Of a stretch of DNA of 64,000 bases, positions 10,971 to 22,730 are shown in pieces. The DNA comes from Chrysemys picta bellii (Eukaryota; Chordata; Testudines; Emydidae): the NCBI RefSeq assembly GCF_011386835.1, contig NC_088800.1, positions 80,168,981-80,232,980 on the forward strand, in the 5' to 3' direction. The translations under genes were made by a program, and so were the position numbers. The notes under the pieces were generated by a model. It saw nothing but the letters and a program-made list of their open reading frames with translations. It did no database searches and was not told the DNA's origin. Positions within the stretch are counted from its first letter, which is position 1, and each line of letters begins with the position of its first letter.

Positions 10971-13311
10971 GTTACTGACTGGGAAGCGTAACAGTGCACT
11001 AGCTAGTGCATGCACACGTGCATATACACCCCCGCCCTCGACACCAGGGCATCCGAACTGCGCGGCCAGGCATCATAGGCGTTCTCCTGCCAAGAACGAA
11101 TGGAGATTCCCCTTTGATTCGGGTGGCAGAGGGGGCTGTATCTTTGGGGCAGGAGGGGTTGTGTTTTAGGGCTGCAAAGTTGTGGCTGTGCTGTGCAAAC
11201 TGATGACAGCTGCGGAGTCCTTCGCTGGCCAGGGATTTGTTGGAGTCGTCTCATTCTCACGACTTGGGAGGACTAGCCTGGGTACGTACTGTGCCACCAG
11301 CCCACTCGTTATTCATGCTGGAAATGTCGATTTCACCAAACATGTGGCGAGGCCTTTATTTAGCTCGGACGATTTATTCGTCTATTAAATGCCAGCTCCC
11401 GCCAGTCTGCCAGCACCACGTGTTCTCTCCAGCCTGTGCCCCTCTCAGCACACTTCACCCTGCCCAGGGACCGACTCAGCACATCCCTCATTTACCGTAG
11501 CAGCTATTTCCACCCTGTGCAGGGCATTCAGGAGCCACACGCTTCGTGGGGCAGCTGAGCCAGCGCTCTGCTGTCAGACCCGGGAGACAGACCCGGCAGG
11601 AACTTCGACTCCAGCTGCAAAGGGGTTGGCGCGACAGCATCCTTCCAGGGGGGGGGAGGAGATTAAAATGAGCAGGGGGAGCAGAGGATCAAGGAGAGCA
11701 TGAATTCTCACCCAGGCAGGGAGATCTCTGCTGAGGGGAAGGGCAGGTAGCTGTCAGTCTCTCCATCTAGCTAGTGCCTAGAAATCAGCAAGGGGATGGG
11801 AAGCCCACAGGAAGGGAAGAACAGCATGAGGTCATCCCGCCTCTTGAAACAAAGTCATTGAACTTCGGAAGATATAAGCAAGGACAGAAGCCATCTTTGG
11901 CATCCATCACTAGACTAACACAAGGGAATAGAGCTCTTGCAAGCTGAGGAAGTGGGTTGATGTCTCTGGAAACTGTTTATAGGTGAGAAACCTGCTTAGG
12001 CAAAGATCTTTCCCCTTAGGAAGACAAGGGAAGCCAGCACCTTGTACTTCTGTGGAAGATCCTGACAGAGGGAAAGTCAGCCATGGCTGGGAAGAAGGAG
12101 AATATTGGTGAGAGAAACCATCTTGAACAAAGCCTGTACCTTGCTAGATTAAGTTTTAGACATTTAGATGCATGTTTTCACTTCTATTTGCTTGTAGCCA
12201 TCTCTACTTTTATTTCGTTGACTTGGTATCACTTACCGGGTGGCCTACGGCTAATACATTTGTTTTATTTTTCCTATAAAGCAGTTCAGTGCTGAGTTTG
12301 CAGGGAAGGGCGTATTTACTCCAGTCAAGTCAATAAGCTGTGATGTGCTTTTGTGTCTTTAGAGGGACAACCCTTATTAGTTCTCTGAACTGTCCAGGAG
12401 AGGGCTGGGCATTACAGAGCACGTGGTTTGGGGGAAATTCAGGCCTGGGAGTATGTTGGGGTTACCTTGCTAGTTGTAACCAAGGCTGGTGGAGGCCAGA
12501 GTGGGGCCATGGGGTGAGAGCTGCTGACCCAAGGCTGGTTGCATAGCACACAGACACTCAGGGCACGACATTCATGATTGTAGGCTGGCTGTCAGCATCC
12601 CAGGCTGGGAGCTACAACCGCAAAGCATTGTAAGACACCCTGGCTTGCAGGGCAGAGCTTAAATTCAGCCAGAGCTGTCCAGAGCGGAGCTCGGGTAAAT
12701 ATTTTCAAACCTGCGGGGCAGAAACCCTGATCCCAGGCACCCCCTGCAGGGCCGAAGCCCTGAGCTCCAGTGTGCCCGTTGTCCCGGGGCTCCAGGAAAT
12801 ACTCTATGAGAAATTAAGCCTTGTTGCAGGGCAAGTGGTGACACAAGCCCTCACTGGTCTGGATGGCATCCTGAACCTCGTCACAGCGCTGTCTTTTCAA
12901 ACAATACAAAGCTGGGGCGGGGGGGGGAGGGGCGTGTGCTTGGCAGCAGGGATTTACATGATGCTACCAGCACAGGTGCAAATGTGCCAGCGCTTAGCAA
13001 GTCTCCATCAGCTTTGGCTGAAATAATAATTTTCAAAACACAGTCAGGGAGACTCTTTCCCACGTATTTGATGATTGCAAAGTCAGTCTGATCACATGCT
13101 GCAATACAGAATCTGTCCTGTGTGCCAGGTGAGCTCTTTGTCTACGCACCTCTTGTATTTTATTGGTAATTACTGAACTAGATGACACCTTATGTCACAT
13201 CCTTGCATGTGTTACCTTTTGCACGTGCTCTTTGTGCCGTAATTAGTGGCAATAGCTCATATGCCTGTATTCAGTCTTTTCATGCATTCCTTGGGCCAGT
13301 TGGAGCATATT
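10971..13311. other. intergenic; candidate conserved patch at 11280-11400
   Basis: No gene was recognised. The stretch 11280-11400 is repeat-free with ATTCATGCTGG, ATTTAGCTCGGACG and TATTAAATG words that look like conserved non-coding DNA. A G-run lies near 11650. At about 12670-12810 is a GC-rich stretch that may be another repeat. Confidence 0.35.
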
Positions 13312-13389
13312 ATTCTGGATTTCTACAGGGGAATAACAAATAACATACCATTCTGGATTTCTACAGGGGAATAACAAATACTGCATACC
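13312..13389. repeat. 38-bp tandem duplication
   Basis: ATTCTGGATTTCTACAGGGG and the following bases through CATACC occur twice in a row (13312-13349 and 13350-13389). The second copy differs by a CTG-for-A replacement near its end. The near identity suggests a recent event. Confidence 0.9.
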
Positions 13390-13964
13390 AGCTATGGAAC
13401 AGTGGATTCTTGCTCACACAGGAATCCAAGTAACGTAGTGCAAAGGACAGCCATTCCCCAAACATTTCTGCAAACCCTCATTCAGAGTGAGTAACCAAGG
13501 AGCACGAATCACATGATCAAGCCAAACAGCTCCTCCGAATTGAAATGCACGTTTGCAGCATTCAGCCAGCTCTTTGCATTTCTATCTCATCCACATACCC
13601 CCAAAGAGTTGAGTTAGACTAAAGCATTTCAGTCCTCAAGAGACTAAACTGTTCCACAGGCAGAAAACAGAAGAGACCAGAGTGCCACCAGTGCCCAAAG
13701 CCCCCATAATAGGCCTTTGCAAGCTGAGTTTTTTGGCTAAGACTTTCAGAAGCAAGCGGCGATTTGGGGAACCTGACTGGATACCCTTTAAAAGCGTCTG
13801 ATTTCCAGAGGGTGGCTGTCAGCACTTCCTTAAAATCAGGCCCCTTTAAGGTGCCTGGAGCTGGGGTCCCAAAATCCACAGAACCTTTGACAAATAGAGA
13901 ATAAAGGCCCAGAGTGACATTTTTATAAGCAGATTGTCAACATGAAATTATATCTGGAATTATA

Positions 13965-14330
13965 TCTTAATAGGCAGCAGGTTTAAAACAAATAAAAGGA
14001 AGTTCTTCACGCAGCGCACAGTCAACTTGTGGAACTCCTTGCCTGAGGAGATTGTGAAGGCTAGGACTATAACAGCATTTAAAAGAGAACTAGATAAATT
14101 CATGGAGGTTAAGTCCATTAATGGCTATTAGCCAGGATGGGTAAGGAATGGTGTCCCTAGCCTCTGTTTGTCAGAGGCTGGAGATGGATGGCAGGAGAGA
14201 GATCACTTGATCATTGCCTGTTAGGTTCACTCCCTCTGGGGCACCTGGCATTGGCCACTGTCCGTAGAGAGGATACTGGGCTAGATGAACCTTTGGTCTG
14301 ACTCAGTATGGCCGTTCTTATGTTCTTATG
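13965..14330 (+). mobile_element. CR1 LINE, 3' end (TTCTTATG subfamily)
   Basis: The stretch has CR1 3' wording (GTGGAACTCCTTGCC, GGGCTAGATGAACC) and ends with the octamer TTCTTATG twice (14315-14330). This differs from the ATTCTATG tail at 5016-5031, so two CR1 subfamilies are present. Confidence 0.9.
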
Positions 14331-14414
14331 TTATGTAAAGAGAATCTTTGTGGCTTGGGTTACAAATACCACCTTAAATTATTAACACTGAAAGGGATTT
14401 TTTTTTTAATAGTG

Positions 14415-14945
14415 TTATTTACTTTTCCCTGGTGATGCTGTTTGGGCCTGGTCAGTTTCCCTTACATTTACAATCACTTTCTCTTCCTGGATCTCAGACA
14501 CTAGCCCAATACTGTTGCATCTGGGTTTCCACTGCTGCAAAGAGCCAACTCGCACGATTTCCTTCCAAGCCTCACGATATTTGTTGTTCTTAAAGCTCCA
14601 GCTGCTGGAGTCATACGATTGCACAAGAACCTCAGCTTTCATCACAAAGTAACAGGGACGTTTCTAGTGTTCCGGGTTGGAGAGAAAAGCTCTGAACTCG
14701 GGATCTCTAACAGCTCGAAACCCGAGAGCAAATAAAAAGAACCCAACATTTATTATTTTGAAAATCTCATGATTTCGAAGCCAGTCTCCTGGTTTTCGGG
14801 GCCTGACTCGTGGTTGTCGAATGCTCGGCATCGGCAGTATTGCCTGTTTATGGCCCACTAAGCCGTTTTCATTGTCTTTTTCTTCTAAACTCATGACGTT
14901 TCGATTCCTACGAGGGTTTGCAAAAAACCTCTTCATTTGTTAGAG
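14415..14945. repeat. old interspersed repeat, family shared with 27610-27860
   Basis: TTCTTAAAGCTCCAGCTGCTGGAGTCA and the following CTCAGCTTTCAT, AACGTTTCTAG, GAGAAAAGCT match 27650-27850 in order and orientation. The later part has repeated CTCATGATTT-like words (14768-14830). The 90-residue minus frame at 14664-14936 lies inside it and is not considered a gene. Confidence 0.6.
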
Positions 14946-15119
14946 AAACCTTTCTATTGAGCCTAAGCCGAGCTGACAACATCCCCTTTAAGCCACCGGC
15001 TTCTGCTTCACTTCAGCTGACTTTCCTGTAACCAAAAAGCAGACCTACCGAGCCAGGTACTCCCCTTAACATCTGCCTCGTGTCATCCGCAAGCGAGGCC
15101 AGTAGCCCTTAGACAGATG

Positions 15120-15932
15120 GGTTAGGCAATGCAGTGAGTGGGGAAGAGGCCTGGGGCAAACCCAAGAGGATAGGAAGGATCCCATAAAAATAGGACATGC
15201 TTCCAAATTAAAAGGGACTCTGCCCTATTGCTTCCTGGGACGAAGTGGGACTGTTCTTAATGGTTCCTCTGAATACTGTGTGTGTGCCTCAGTTTCCCCT
15301 ATGCATTTCTTACGTCTCTAGGGGGTGAGATTGTTGCAGAGCAAAGGGGCAGTGTGCATAAATGGCCGGCACTCTGTCTCCTGGCAACTAATGGCCGGGG
15401 CCCTTCCCCCTGCAAGGAGATAGCTAAAGGTGCTGGAGAACAAAGAGATCAGGTGACCTCCTGGCCCGGGAAATGAACAAAGCCCAGAGAGGAGGGGTTG
15501 GAGGGTGAGTCAGTTTGGGGCTGGCTGGGAACGAGGAATGAAGTGCAGACGTGGGCGTCTGGCTCACTACCTCCCAAAATGGACCCAGCTGAGGGGTCCT
15601 GTTCTCTGTATCTACAAGCTCTGTTTTAGACGGTGTTCCTGTCATCTAATAAACCTCTGGTTTACTTACTGGCTAAGAGTCACGTCTGACTGCGAAGTGT
15701 GGGTGCGTGCAGGACCCTCTGGCTTCCCCAGGACCCCACCTGGGCGGACTCGCAGTGGGAAGCGCACGGAGGGGCAGAAGACGCTGAATGCTCCATGGTC
15801 AGACCCAGGAAGGTGAAGCCGTGTGAGCTTCTTGCCCTGAAGACAGTCTGCTCACAGAGCGGAGATTTCACCAGAGTCCTGACTGGCTTTGTAGGGAGCA
15901 GTGCCAGAGCATCGCCCGGGGACTCCGTGACA
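15120..15932 (+). mobile_element. solo LTR of an endogenous retrovirus-like element
   Basis: An AATAAA at about 15648 sits in an LTR-like context. The stretch ends GACTCCGTGACA at 15932, fitting the CA end of LTRs. The wording (GGACCCAGCTGAGGGGTCC, CAGTCTGCTCACAGAG) matches a turtle LTR family I recall. No gag, pol or env and no second LTR nearby, so it is a solo LTR left by recombination. The left border and target duplication were not resolved. Confidence 0.6.
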
Positions 15933-17384
15933 CTTCCATGTATTAATTGTGATTATTTATTGGTATGACCACAAAGGCCCCAAACAGGGATCCGGGCCCC
16001 GCTGCGCTAGGTGCGCCACAGATCTCTAGCATAGAAAGATGGTCCCAGCCCCAGTGTTTGCTATCTCTGCCACCTCTCCCCTGTGCCTGGGTGTGCAGAG
16101 CCCCTTTGTGAATGAAAAGCCTGCCATTCTAGCCTGGAAACAACTGACAGCCTCATCTCTTCCTCACCAACACCTCCCGTGGAGACGCCGGCTCTTCAGT
16201 GCCTGGGGCGCAGGCTGCGTCCCGGGGAGCTGGAACAAGCAGCCGAGCTGCCGATGAATGGGAGTGGAAGAATCCGCTGTGGAAAAGCGTTTCCTTTGCG
16301 TCTGCTGAGCATTTCAGCTCCGGGAGCCGGTTTGTTCTAGGGCAGCCCGAGTGCATGAAACTCGCCAGGAGGAGAAATAACGTGGCTGCTCCAAAGTGAC
16401 AGCTCGGCTCCCCAGAGCAAGTGCCAGCACCCTGCAAGGGGACACGTTTAATTGCTCTCACATTGCTAGTAATTGCCGGGCAGGCTTCTGGAGGGCTGGC
16501 ATGGAGGGGGGTGACCAGCAAGGGAGCTGGGAGGTTGTGCAAGGGGGCAGCAGAAGCCAAACAGGGATGCTAACTGGCTCCCCAGTAGGAAGAGAGCTCA
16601 GGAGGCAGGATGGAGCATATGCAGGCTTGCCCTGGCCCACGGGTATCAGCTGCGGAGACTGGGCGGTGCGGAAGGGCTGTGCCATGTGAGGAGACGGGCA
16701 CAGGGTCTTCAGAGAAAGGAGGGGGAAAACAGAGCAAGAGGACCAACCGAAGACTTCCCAGAGGATCTTTGGCTCTCTGCAACGGGAACAAAGGCCTCGC
16801 CCCGTTAACATCAACAGCAAAACTCCCATTCACTAGGGTCAAGCTGATCCCCTCTAACCCAGCACATGCTGCCGGCAGCGTCCCAGCTCCCCCTGCACCA
16901 AACACGTTCATCCCTTTCCCCCTCTCTTTGTCCGCTTCCCATTTCTAACCGGCGAAGCCAGCGGGGTCCCCAGATCGCAGGCGCCTTGTGTCCGTCACTC
17001 AGGCCTGGTTTTAGGCTGGTTCTCCCTGGGTGGGCGTGGAGGGGGGGAAATCAGTGGCACTTGACTGTGATGGAAGCCGGGCTCCTTCACAGAACCAGCC
17101 TCTTAATTATTCATCCTAGAGCCACTAATGAGCTCTCCTTCCCTCTAATGCACTTCCACCTGGTGAACTTAGCCTGGAATTGTCCTTCCCAGGGAGACGT
17201 AAGTGGTGAGATAATGATCGTCTTCAATAGGCCATGAAAAAACAGGAGGAATCTCTGTACCACTCGTTTGCACTCGGAGGCCCACAGAGAAGAGCTCCAT
17301 GGAAGAGCTAAGTGATCTTAATTATTCATCATTATCATCGTCACACAAACAACCCGGGTCATCGCAAGAGGGCAAAACCAGTGT
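15933..17384. other. intergenic; candidate conserved patch at 17090-17240
   Basis: No gene was recognised. The bases 15960-16020 resemble a fragment of a sauropsid repeat. The patch 17090-17240 contains TTAATTATTCATCC, CCACTAATGAGC and ATAATGATCG, repeat-free and homeodomain-site-like; it may be a conserved enhancer. Inference only. Confidence 0.35.
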
Positions 17385-17385
17385 G

Positions 17386-17795
17386 AGAACATACAAACGG
17401 CCAGACTGGGTCAGACCAATGGTCCCTCTGGTTCAGTATCCTGTCCTCTGACAGTGGCGAATGACAAATGCTTCAGAGGGAATGAATAGAGCAGGGCAAT
17501 TATCAAGTGAGCCATCCCCTGGCCTCCATTCCCAGCTTCTGACAGTCAGAGGTTTAGGGGCTCCCAGAGAATGGGGTTGTGGCCTGACCTTAGTGACTAA
17601 TAGCCATTGATGGACCTCCGTGAACATAGCTCATTCTTTTTGAACCCATTTATACTTTTGGCCTTTGCAACATCCCCTGGCAAGGAGTTCCACAGGCTGA
17701 CTGTGTGTTGTGTGGAGAAGTCCTTCCTTATGCTTGTTTTAAACCGGCTGCTCATTCATTTCATTCTTCAATTGTATCAAACAATTCCATCAACG
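17386..17795 (-). mobile_element. CR1 LINE, 3' part
   Basis: The reverse complement reads as a turtle CR1 3' end. On the plus strand it shows CCAGACTGGGTCAGACCAAT, AGTATCCTGTC and later GGCAAGGAGTTCCACAGG. It is the same class as the element at 63325-63470 but longer. Confidence 0.85.
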
Positions 17796-18384
17796 ATGTG
17801 ACAGATGGAGCTGGATTCAACATCTGACTCGGTGAGAATCTGTCTCTGGGTCTCTCTCCTGCTAGATCCCTGCAGTGCAGGGGCCGTCAGATGGCACTGT
17901 GGCACATATTAGCCATGGTAAACACAGGCCACGACACCATGGTGAGTGATTCATCCCACAGCAGACAGAGAGGGACCAGGGAGCTGGTGGTCTCCCTTCC
18001 TTTGCCCCCTCTTGTTGCTGATGCTCAAGAGCAGTGTCTGGGGCACGTTCCTGGTTATTCTCCTTTCAGCACAAACGTTGCTTGAATGTCCCGCTGCAGA
18101 ACTGTTCGTTCTGATTAGGCGGCGCGTGAGAGGAAACTGGGAACATGAGAGGAGCACTGAGGAGAGAGGAGATTGATTTGATTTGTAGACTCGGCCCTCG
18201 GGGCGGACGGGTGGAGGACTCCCCTGCTGCCTGGCACTTGGGTTTCTAACTGAATGTGATTTATAAAGAGAGACACAGGAGAGGAAGTGCCGCGGGGCTC
18301 GCTGAGCTGGGACCAGAGACCGAAACAAGAGGACCACGGCTTCTAGTAGGGGAGAGGGAGCGTGTGGTGGACATCTGGACTCTC

Positions 18385-18615
18385 AGCTGTAATGCTACTA
18401 ACAAATAGCTCTTACATCATCCTCGTCATCCGCAGCTCTCAAAGCGCTTTACGAAAGTCCCGGTCATTATCCCCATTGTACAGATGGGGAAACTGAGGCA
18501 CAGCCTGAGGACGTGACTTGCCCAATGTCACCCAGCAGGCCAGTGGTGGGACTAGAGCCCAGGTCTCCTGAATCCTAGCCCAGAGCTCTAGCCACTAGGC
18601 AACGCTGCTTCACTT
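18385..18615 (-). repeat. MIR-type SINE
   Basis: The stretch contains CAAAGCGCTTTACG, CAGATGGGGAAACTGAGGCA, GTGACTTGCCCAATGTCACC and AGAGCTCTAGCCACTAGG, the MIR reverse complement nearly end to end. Confidence 0.85.
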
Positions 18616-19131
18616 AATAAGCCAGGAAGGGCTGAGGAGAGCGGCACTTGTTCAAAAGGGGCTTACCCGAGCCTGCATCGGACAATAAATATCATGAGCT
18701 ATAAATGTTTCTACCCTACCAATGGCTTACAGCGTCCCATACAACAGCCCAACACAGCACTGGATTCCAGAGCCTGCAGGGGGCTTTCCTTCGTAAGCCC
18801 CAGACCTCCTCCTGATATTTGCTCTGAATGGCTAAAAAACCAGAGGTTTCCCCTGCTTTTTTGTATTAGCCGAAGAGCTGCGTGGCCACCCGGACTTCTC
18901 CCAAGCTGCATGTCCCCACGGCAGAGCAAGCCCTTCTCCTGAGTACGCCGGTTAGCCCATGAATTGTCTCCCCTGGATTTTTTAATTACGACTAGATTTG
19001 ACGCAGTGAACTGGATGTGAAAGGCTCGGTAGACCATTGCTCCTGCCCTGATTCCCCCCACCCCTGTATCTTAATGAACAGATGAGGCAGGGATCCCCTA
19101 GTACTAACAGGACGTGCTCACACAATTCAAG

Positions 19132-19256
19132 ACTCAGAGGGGTAGCCATGTGAGTCTGGATCTGTAAAAAGCGACAGAGTCCCGGACTCATAGACTAACA
19201 GACGTGTTGGAGCATAAGCTTTCGTGGGTGAATACCCACTTCGTCAGATGCATGCA
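19132..19256 (-). mobile_element. Penelope-like element terminal fragment with hammerhead-like core
   Basis: On the minus strand it reads CTGACGA (forward 19241-19247), then a hairpin GTGGGT-ATTC-ACCCAC, GAAA (19220-19223), GCTTATGCTCC and GTCTGTTAGTCTATGAG. It ends in AGACTCACATGGCTACCCCT. The wording is shared with copies at 55424, 63086 and 39688. Assignment to Penelope-like elements is from memory; the hairpin is seen directly. Confidence 0.6.
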
Positions 19257-19909
19257 CGAAGGGGCTGAACCGAGGTGGCACGGGCAGCCTCAGACCTGGC
19301 CTTGCCAAACTTTGGCAAGCGTGACGCTGCATAAGACGGGGCCTTTCGCGCAGCCTTTGGCACGCACGCCGTGTCTGGCTCCAGCTGGCTGAAAAATTCT
19401 AACCTGAGGCCAGGAGCAACCCTGGAAACTGTCCATCCAACCGGTTAACGTTCCTCAAAGATCTTGGCAACTGGCAAGAGAAGCTGATAACTGCAGAGTG
19501 TGGGGCTACCTTCCCCTGGGCATCGCCTCCAGCTACTCCTAGACTAGAGCAAATTAGCGTAGAAAATTGCTTGGAAGTTTTCAAGGCACGTTGAAATCCA
19601 TCTCCTCGCACACACCTGCTGATAGCTTGGCTGCTTAATCCAGTTTGCCTTCGATATGATGGAGCAGCTGCTAAGTGGAGCAGCTCCAAGAGCACTGACC
19701 AGACCGGAGATGTACAGAATAGAAAAAGCCGGCCAGACAGGGAACAGCCTGTGGGGTGGGGGCAATTAGATCCTCTAGAGGGCTGTTTTCCCCCTTGGGA
19801 TGGGGGCTAGTGCCCTCCGAGGCAATGGGCTCTTGAGAATACGGAGCCCCAAACTCTGGGTCTGAAGACCTGCCGGATTCTGGTTTTCCCAGCGGGAGGG
19901 GGCCTGCTG

Positions 19910-20035
19910 TTGCAGAGCCTTGAGGGGAAGTGACTTGCCCAAGGTCACGCAGCAGGCCAGTGGCAGAGGTGGGAATGGAGCCCAGGTCTCTGGAGGCCTG
20001 GTCCTCTAACCAGTAGGCCACGCTGCCTCACTTAA
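19910..20035 (-). repeat. MIR-type SINE fragment
   Basis: GTGACTTGCCCAAGGTCACG, GGAGCCCAGGTCTC and CCAGTAGGCCACGCTGCCTC identify the 5' half of a MIR in reverse. Confidence 0.8.
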
Positions 20036-22489
20036 TAAGCTATTCAAACCCCACCTGCTTCTTATGTCCAGCACCATATCCTCAGCCCATGGCAGGGCAT
20101 GGGTTAACCCCGCGGCACCCCCGCCCCAGGCTCTCACAGCCCTTGGTTTGTGCAGCCCAGTTCCCTGGTCGTGTGCCGGCCCTCATTCACATGGGCTGGA
20201 AAGAGCAATTCGGGAACCTGCCAGGTGCTGCTGAGCCGAGCGATGCCCCAATTACAGACTCCCCTGGTACGTTTCAAACCCCCCAGTGCCTCGGCCCCCT
20301 TTCTCTGCCGCAGGTTTCCTGATTCATCTCCTTCCCCGCCGAAGAGCAATTATTGCCAACATTACAGCATCGTCTTTAAACCAAGCAAGGCTGAGCCCCC
20401 GCTGAGGAATGGGACGGGGCGGCCTGTTCGCGCAACTGGGCTGCCGGGCAGCCAATGCGGGAGAGATGAAAGGCTGTTTGAAACCCAGAGGGGCTCTCGA
20501 AAGCCTGCTCCGTACATCCCTTCCCCCCCCCCCCCCCGCAGCAAGGCAGGGCCCTGTCCAGCCCGTCAGCTGGCAGAGTCAAAAGAGGGACAGGGATGGA
20601 CACGCTGATCAGCTGGAGAGACCAAGAGGATGAATTATGGGGCCCATTCGTCACTGCCTGTGCAAAGGGGCTGGAGCATGCTACCAGCTCTGAGCGGGCA
20701 GGTCTCACGCCCGCCTTGTCCTGGTGTCAGCGGGGATGCCAGGTGCGAGGCAGGGGAGACTCAGGGTCACAGACTAAGCCTTTCCCCGCAGCGGGTACGT
20801 CTGTCCTGCCAGGAGCAGCGTGTCAAGGACCAAAAGGCCATGGAGAGTGAATCCTTCTCTCAGCCCTAGACCCAGTGACTCGAACAGGAGGGAGGGGCAA
20901 CAGCGGCGCAGGATTGACGTGCATTGGGAGCCAGGCCTGGAATCTCAGGGGGCAGCGGGTTGGGACTGAGGGGCACTGGCAGAGTGTGGGAGGACCCTGG
21001 ATTGGAATCAACAGGGGCCGTTGGGATTGAAGGGCATCGGCAGACCCCAGCCTGGAATAGCGTGGATGTGTGAGCTGGGACTGAGGTACAACTGGTCATG
21101 CTGGGGGAAGCAAACCTGCACTCACCCCCTTCCCACCCCAGGCCCGGCTCTAACTGCTGCTGTCAATCCCTCAATTTCACGAGCACTTAAATTCACAGGG
21201 GGGGGGAAATCAAGCTATATTTGGCTGGTACTTCCTCTCGAAAATGCTCATAATTAGCAATATTCAATCTATAACAGTGCCACAACCTGTCAGCCCCTTT
21301 CATCGGTGCCTTCTCCTCTCCCCCTCACCCCACACACTGATGCCCTCTGTGCCACCCGGGCCCCAGCACCCCACTGCACCCTTTTCTCAGCTTGCAAGTC
21401 GCATCCGCCCCCGTGTCATTTCAGGTCCCCGCTTTTCCCAGTTCGCTCATTTCCTTTCCTTGCTTTATTTTTAGAGGCAGGAGAACCCACTGGCAACACA
21501 GAATTCTTTACATTAATTACACAGCTGCTAAACGAATCGCATCTCCCCGGGCGGCACCTCCACCCCCTGCCATAGGCGCTTGGCAAAATCCTTGCAAACT
21601 AGGCTCCGGATTCTAAAGGGTCCCGTGGGTGTCGCAGCCTCCCAGGCCCAGCAGAACCTCTGTCCGGTGAGTGACTGCTACAGAGAAATCCCTGCAACTG
21701 TAGCTGCAGTCGATGCATATAGGATTGCGCTCCGTGCAACGTGTTTCCTCCTCTCTCAGATGCAAGCAGGGGAGAACCAAGCCCATCGACTAGACACCAG
21801 GTCCACTACGGGCCCGGACAGGTGTCCTTCTTGGCAGACTCAGCAGAAAGGCCAAGGACTGAGTGGGTTGTGGAGAGTGAATGCCCCTCTCAGCCCTTGC
21901 CCAGCACTCTAATAGGGGGGAAGTGCGGCTGCAGCAGGAGGCAGAGGGGCACTGTCAGGACCATGGTGGTCTGTAACTGTACGGGGCTGCGGGTTGAGAT
22001 GGAGGAGAATCACCAAAGTCGGTATGACCCAGCGCTGGCCGAGCAAGGTGCAGGTGTAGGTCTGACTCCCTCCCTACAATGCACTGCGGAGCAGGCCAGT
22101 GCTAATCTTCTCGTCTTCCCCTGGCCTCGATTGTGTCTCTAACAGGAACATCAGCCCCTCTTCCTCAGCAGGCCGGGGAGCTGTAAGGAGTTTTGCGGGT
22201 GCATGTCGTACAGGGGCAGCCCTTTGCAGTTAGTGATGGGACCGGAGTTGAGAGCAGAACCAGAAACAGGCCCAGATCCGAATCTTTCCAAAGTGCTGAG
22301 CTGTTTGGTTCTGGCCCCTCGCTGCTTATAAATAGCTCGTAGCCCGGGGTCGTGGCAGCCAGGCACTAGACAGAGAAGCGAATGCCCCTGAGACAGCCGC
22401 AGCTAGAGCCTGGCACAGAAGGGACTGGAGATAGCCTGAAAACAATCAGCTGCAATAAAAAGCTAACAGCAGCAGCAAAGTGCCTGACT
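20036..22489. other. intergenic, GC-rich, nothing recognised
   Basis: No exon or named repeat was identified. There is a long C-run near 20523-20537. A few related short phrases recur between 20860 and 21110 (GGACTGAGGGGCA, GGGATTGAAGGGCATCGGCAG), suggesting a degenerate local repeat. Confidence 0.35.
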
Positions 22490-22660
22490 CAGCGTTGCCG
22501 GCCGGCCTTGCCAGCCTGATCGATGTGGGCCCCGTTCTCACCGGCGCCGCCGGCTGCCCCGGTCACATCATTTGCATTGCAAAGTTGCCACATGCTGGCC
22601 CACTTTAGGTGCGTGAAGGATGGCGAGCTGTCCCGATGAGAGGCCGGGGGGGGCACTTTC
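22490..22660. promoter_or_regulatory. CpG-rich patch with octamer; candidate regulatory element
   Basis: The bases GCCGGCCGGCC, CACCGGCGCCGCCGG and the octamer ATTTGCAT lie together with high CpG density next to the GC minisatellite. It could be a small CpG island or enhancer. No transcript evidence. Confidence 0.25.
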
Positions 22661-22730
22661 AGCAGAGAAGGCCAGTTAACACCAATGCAGTCATTAACTC
22701 GGGGATCCTCCCAACTCCGTCCAAGAGCAG

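Noticed and set aside
14664..14936. 90-codon minus-strand frame
   Set aside because: Inside an old interspersed repeat shared with 27610-27860; no domain.
15120..15932. Full endogenous retrovirus
   Set aside because: Only one LTR-like unit; no gag, pol or env frames on either side.
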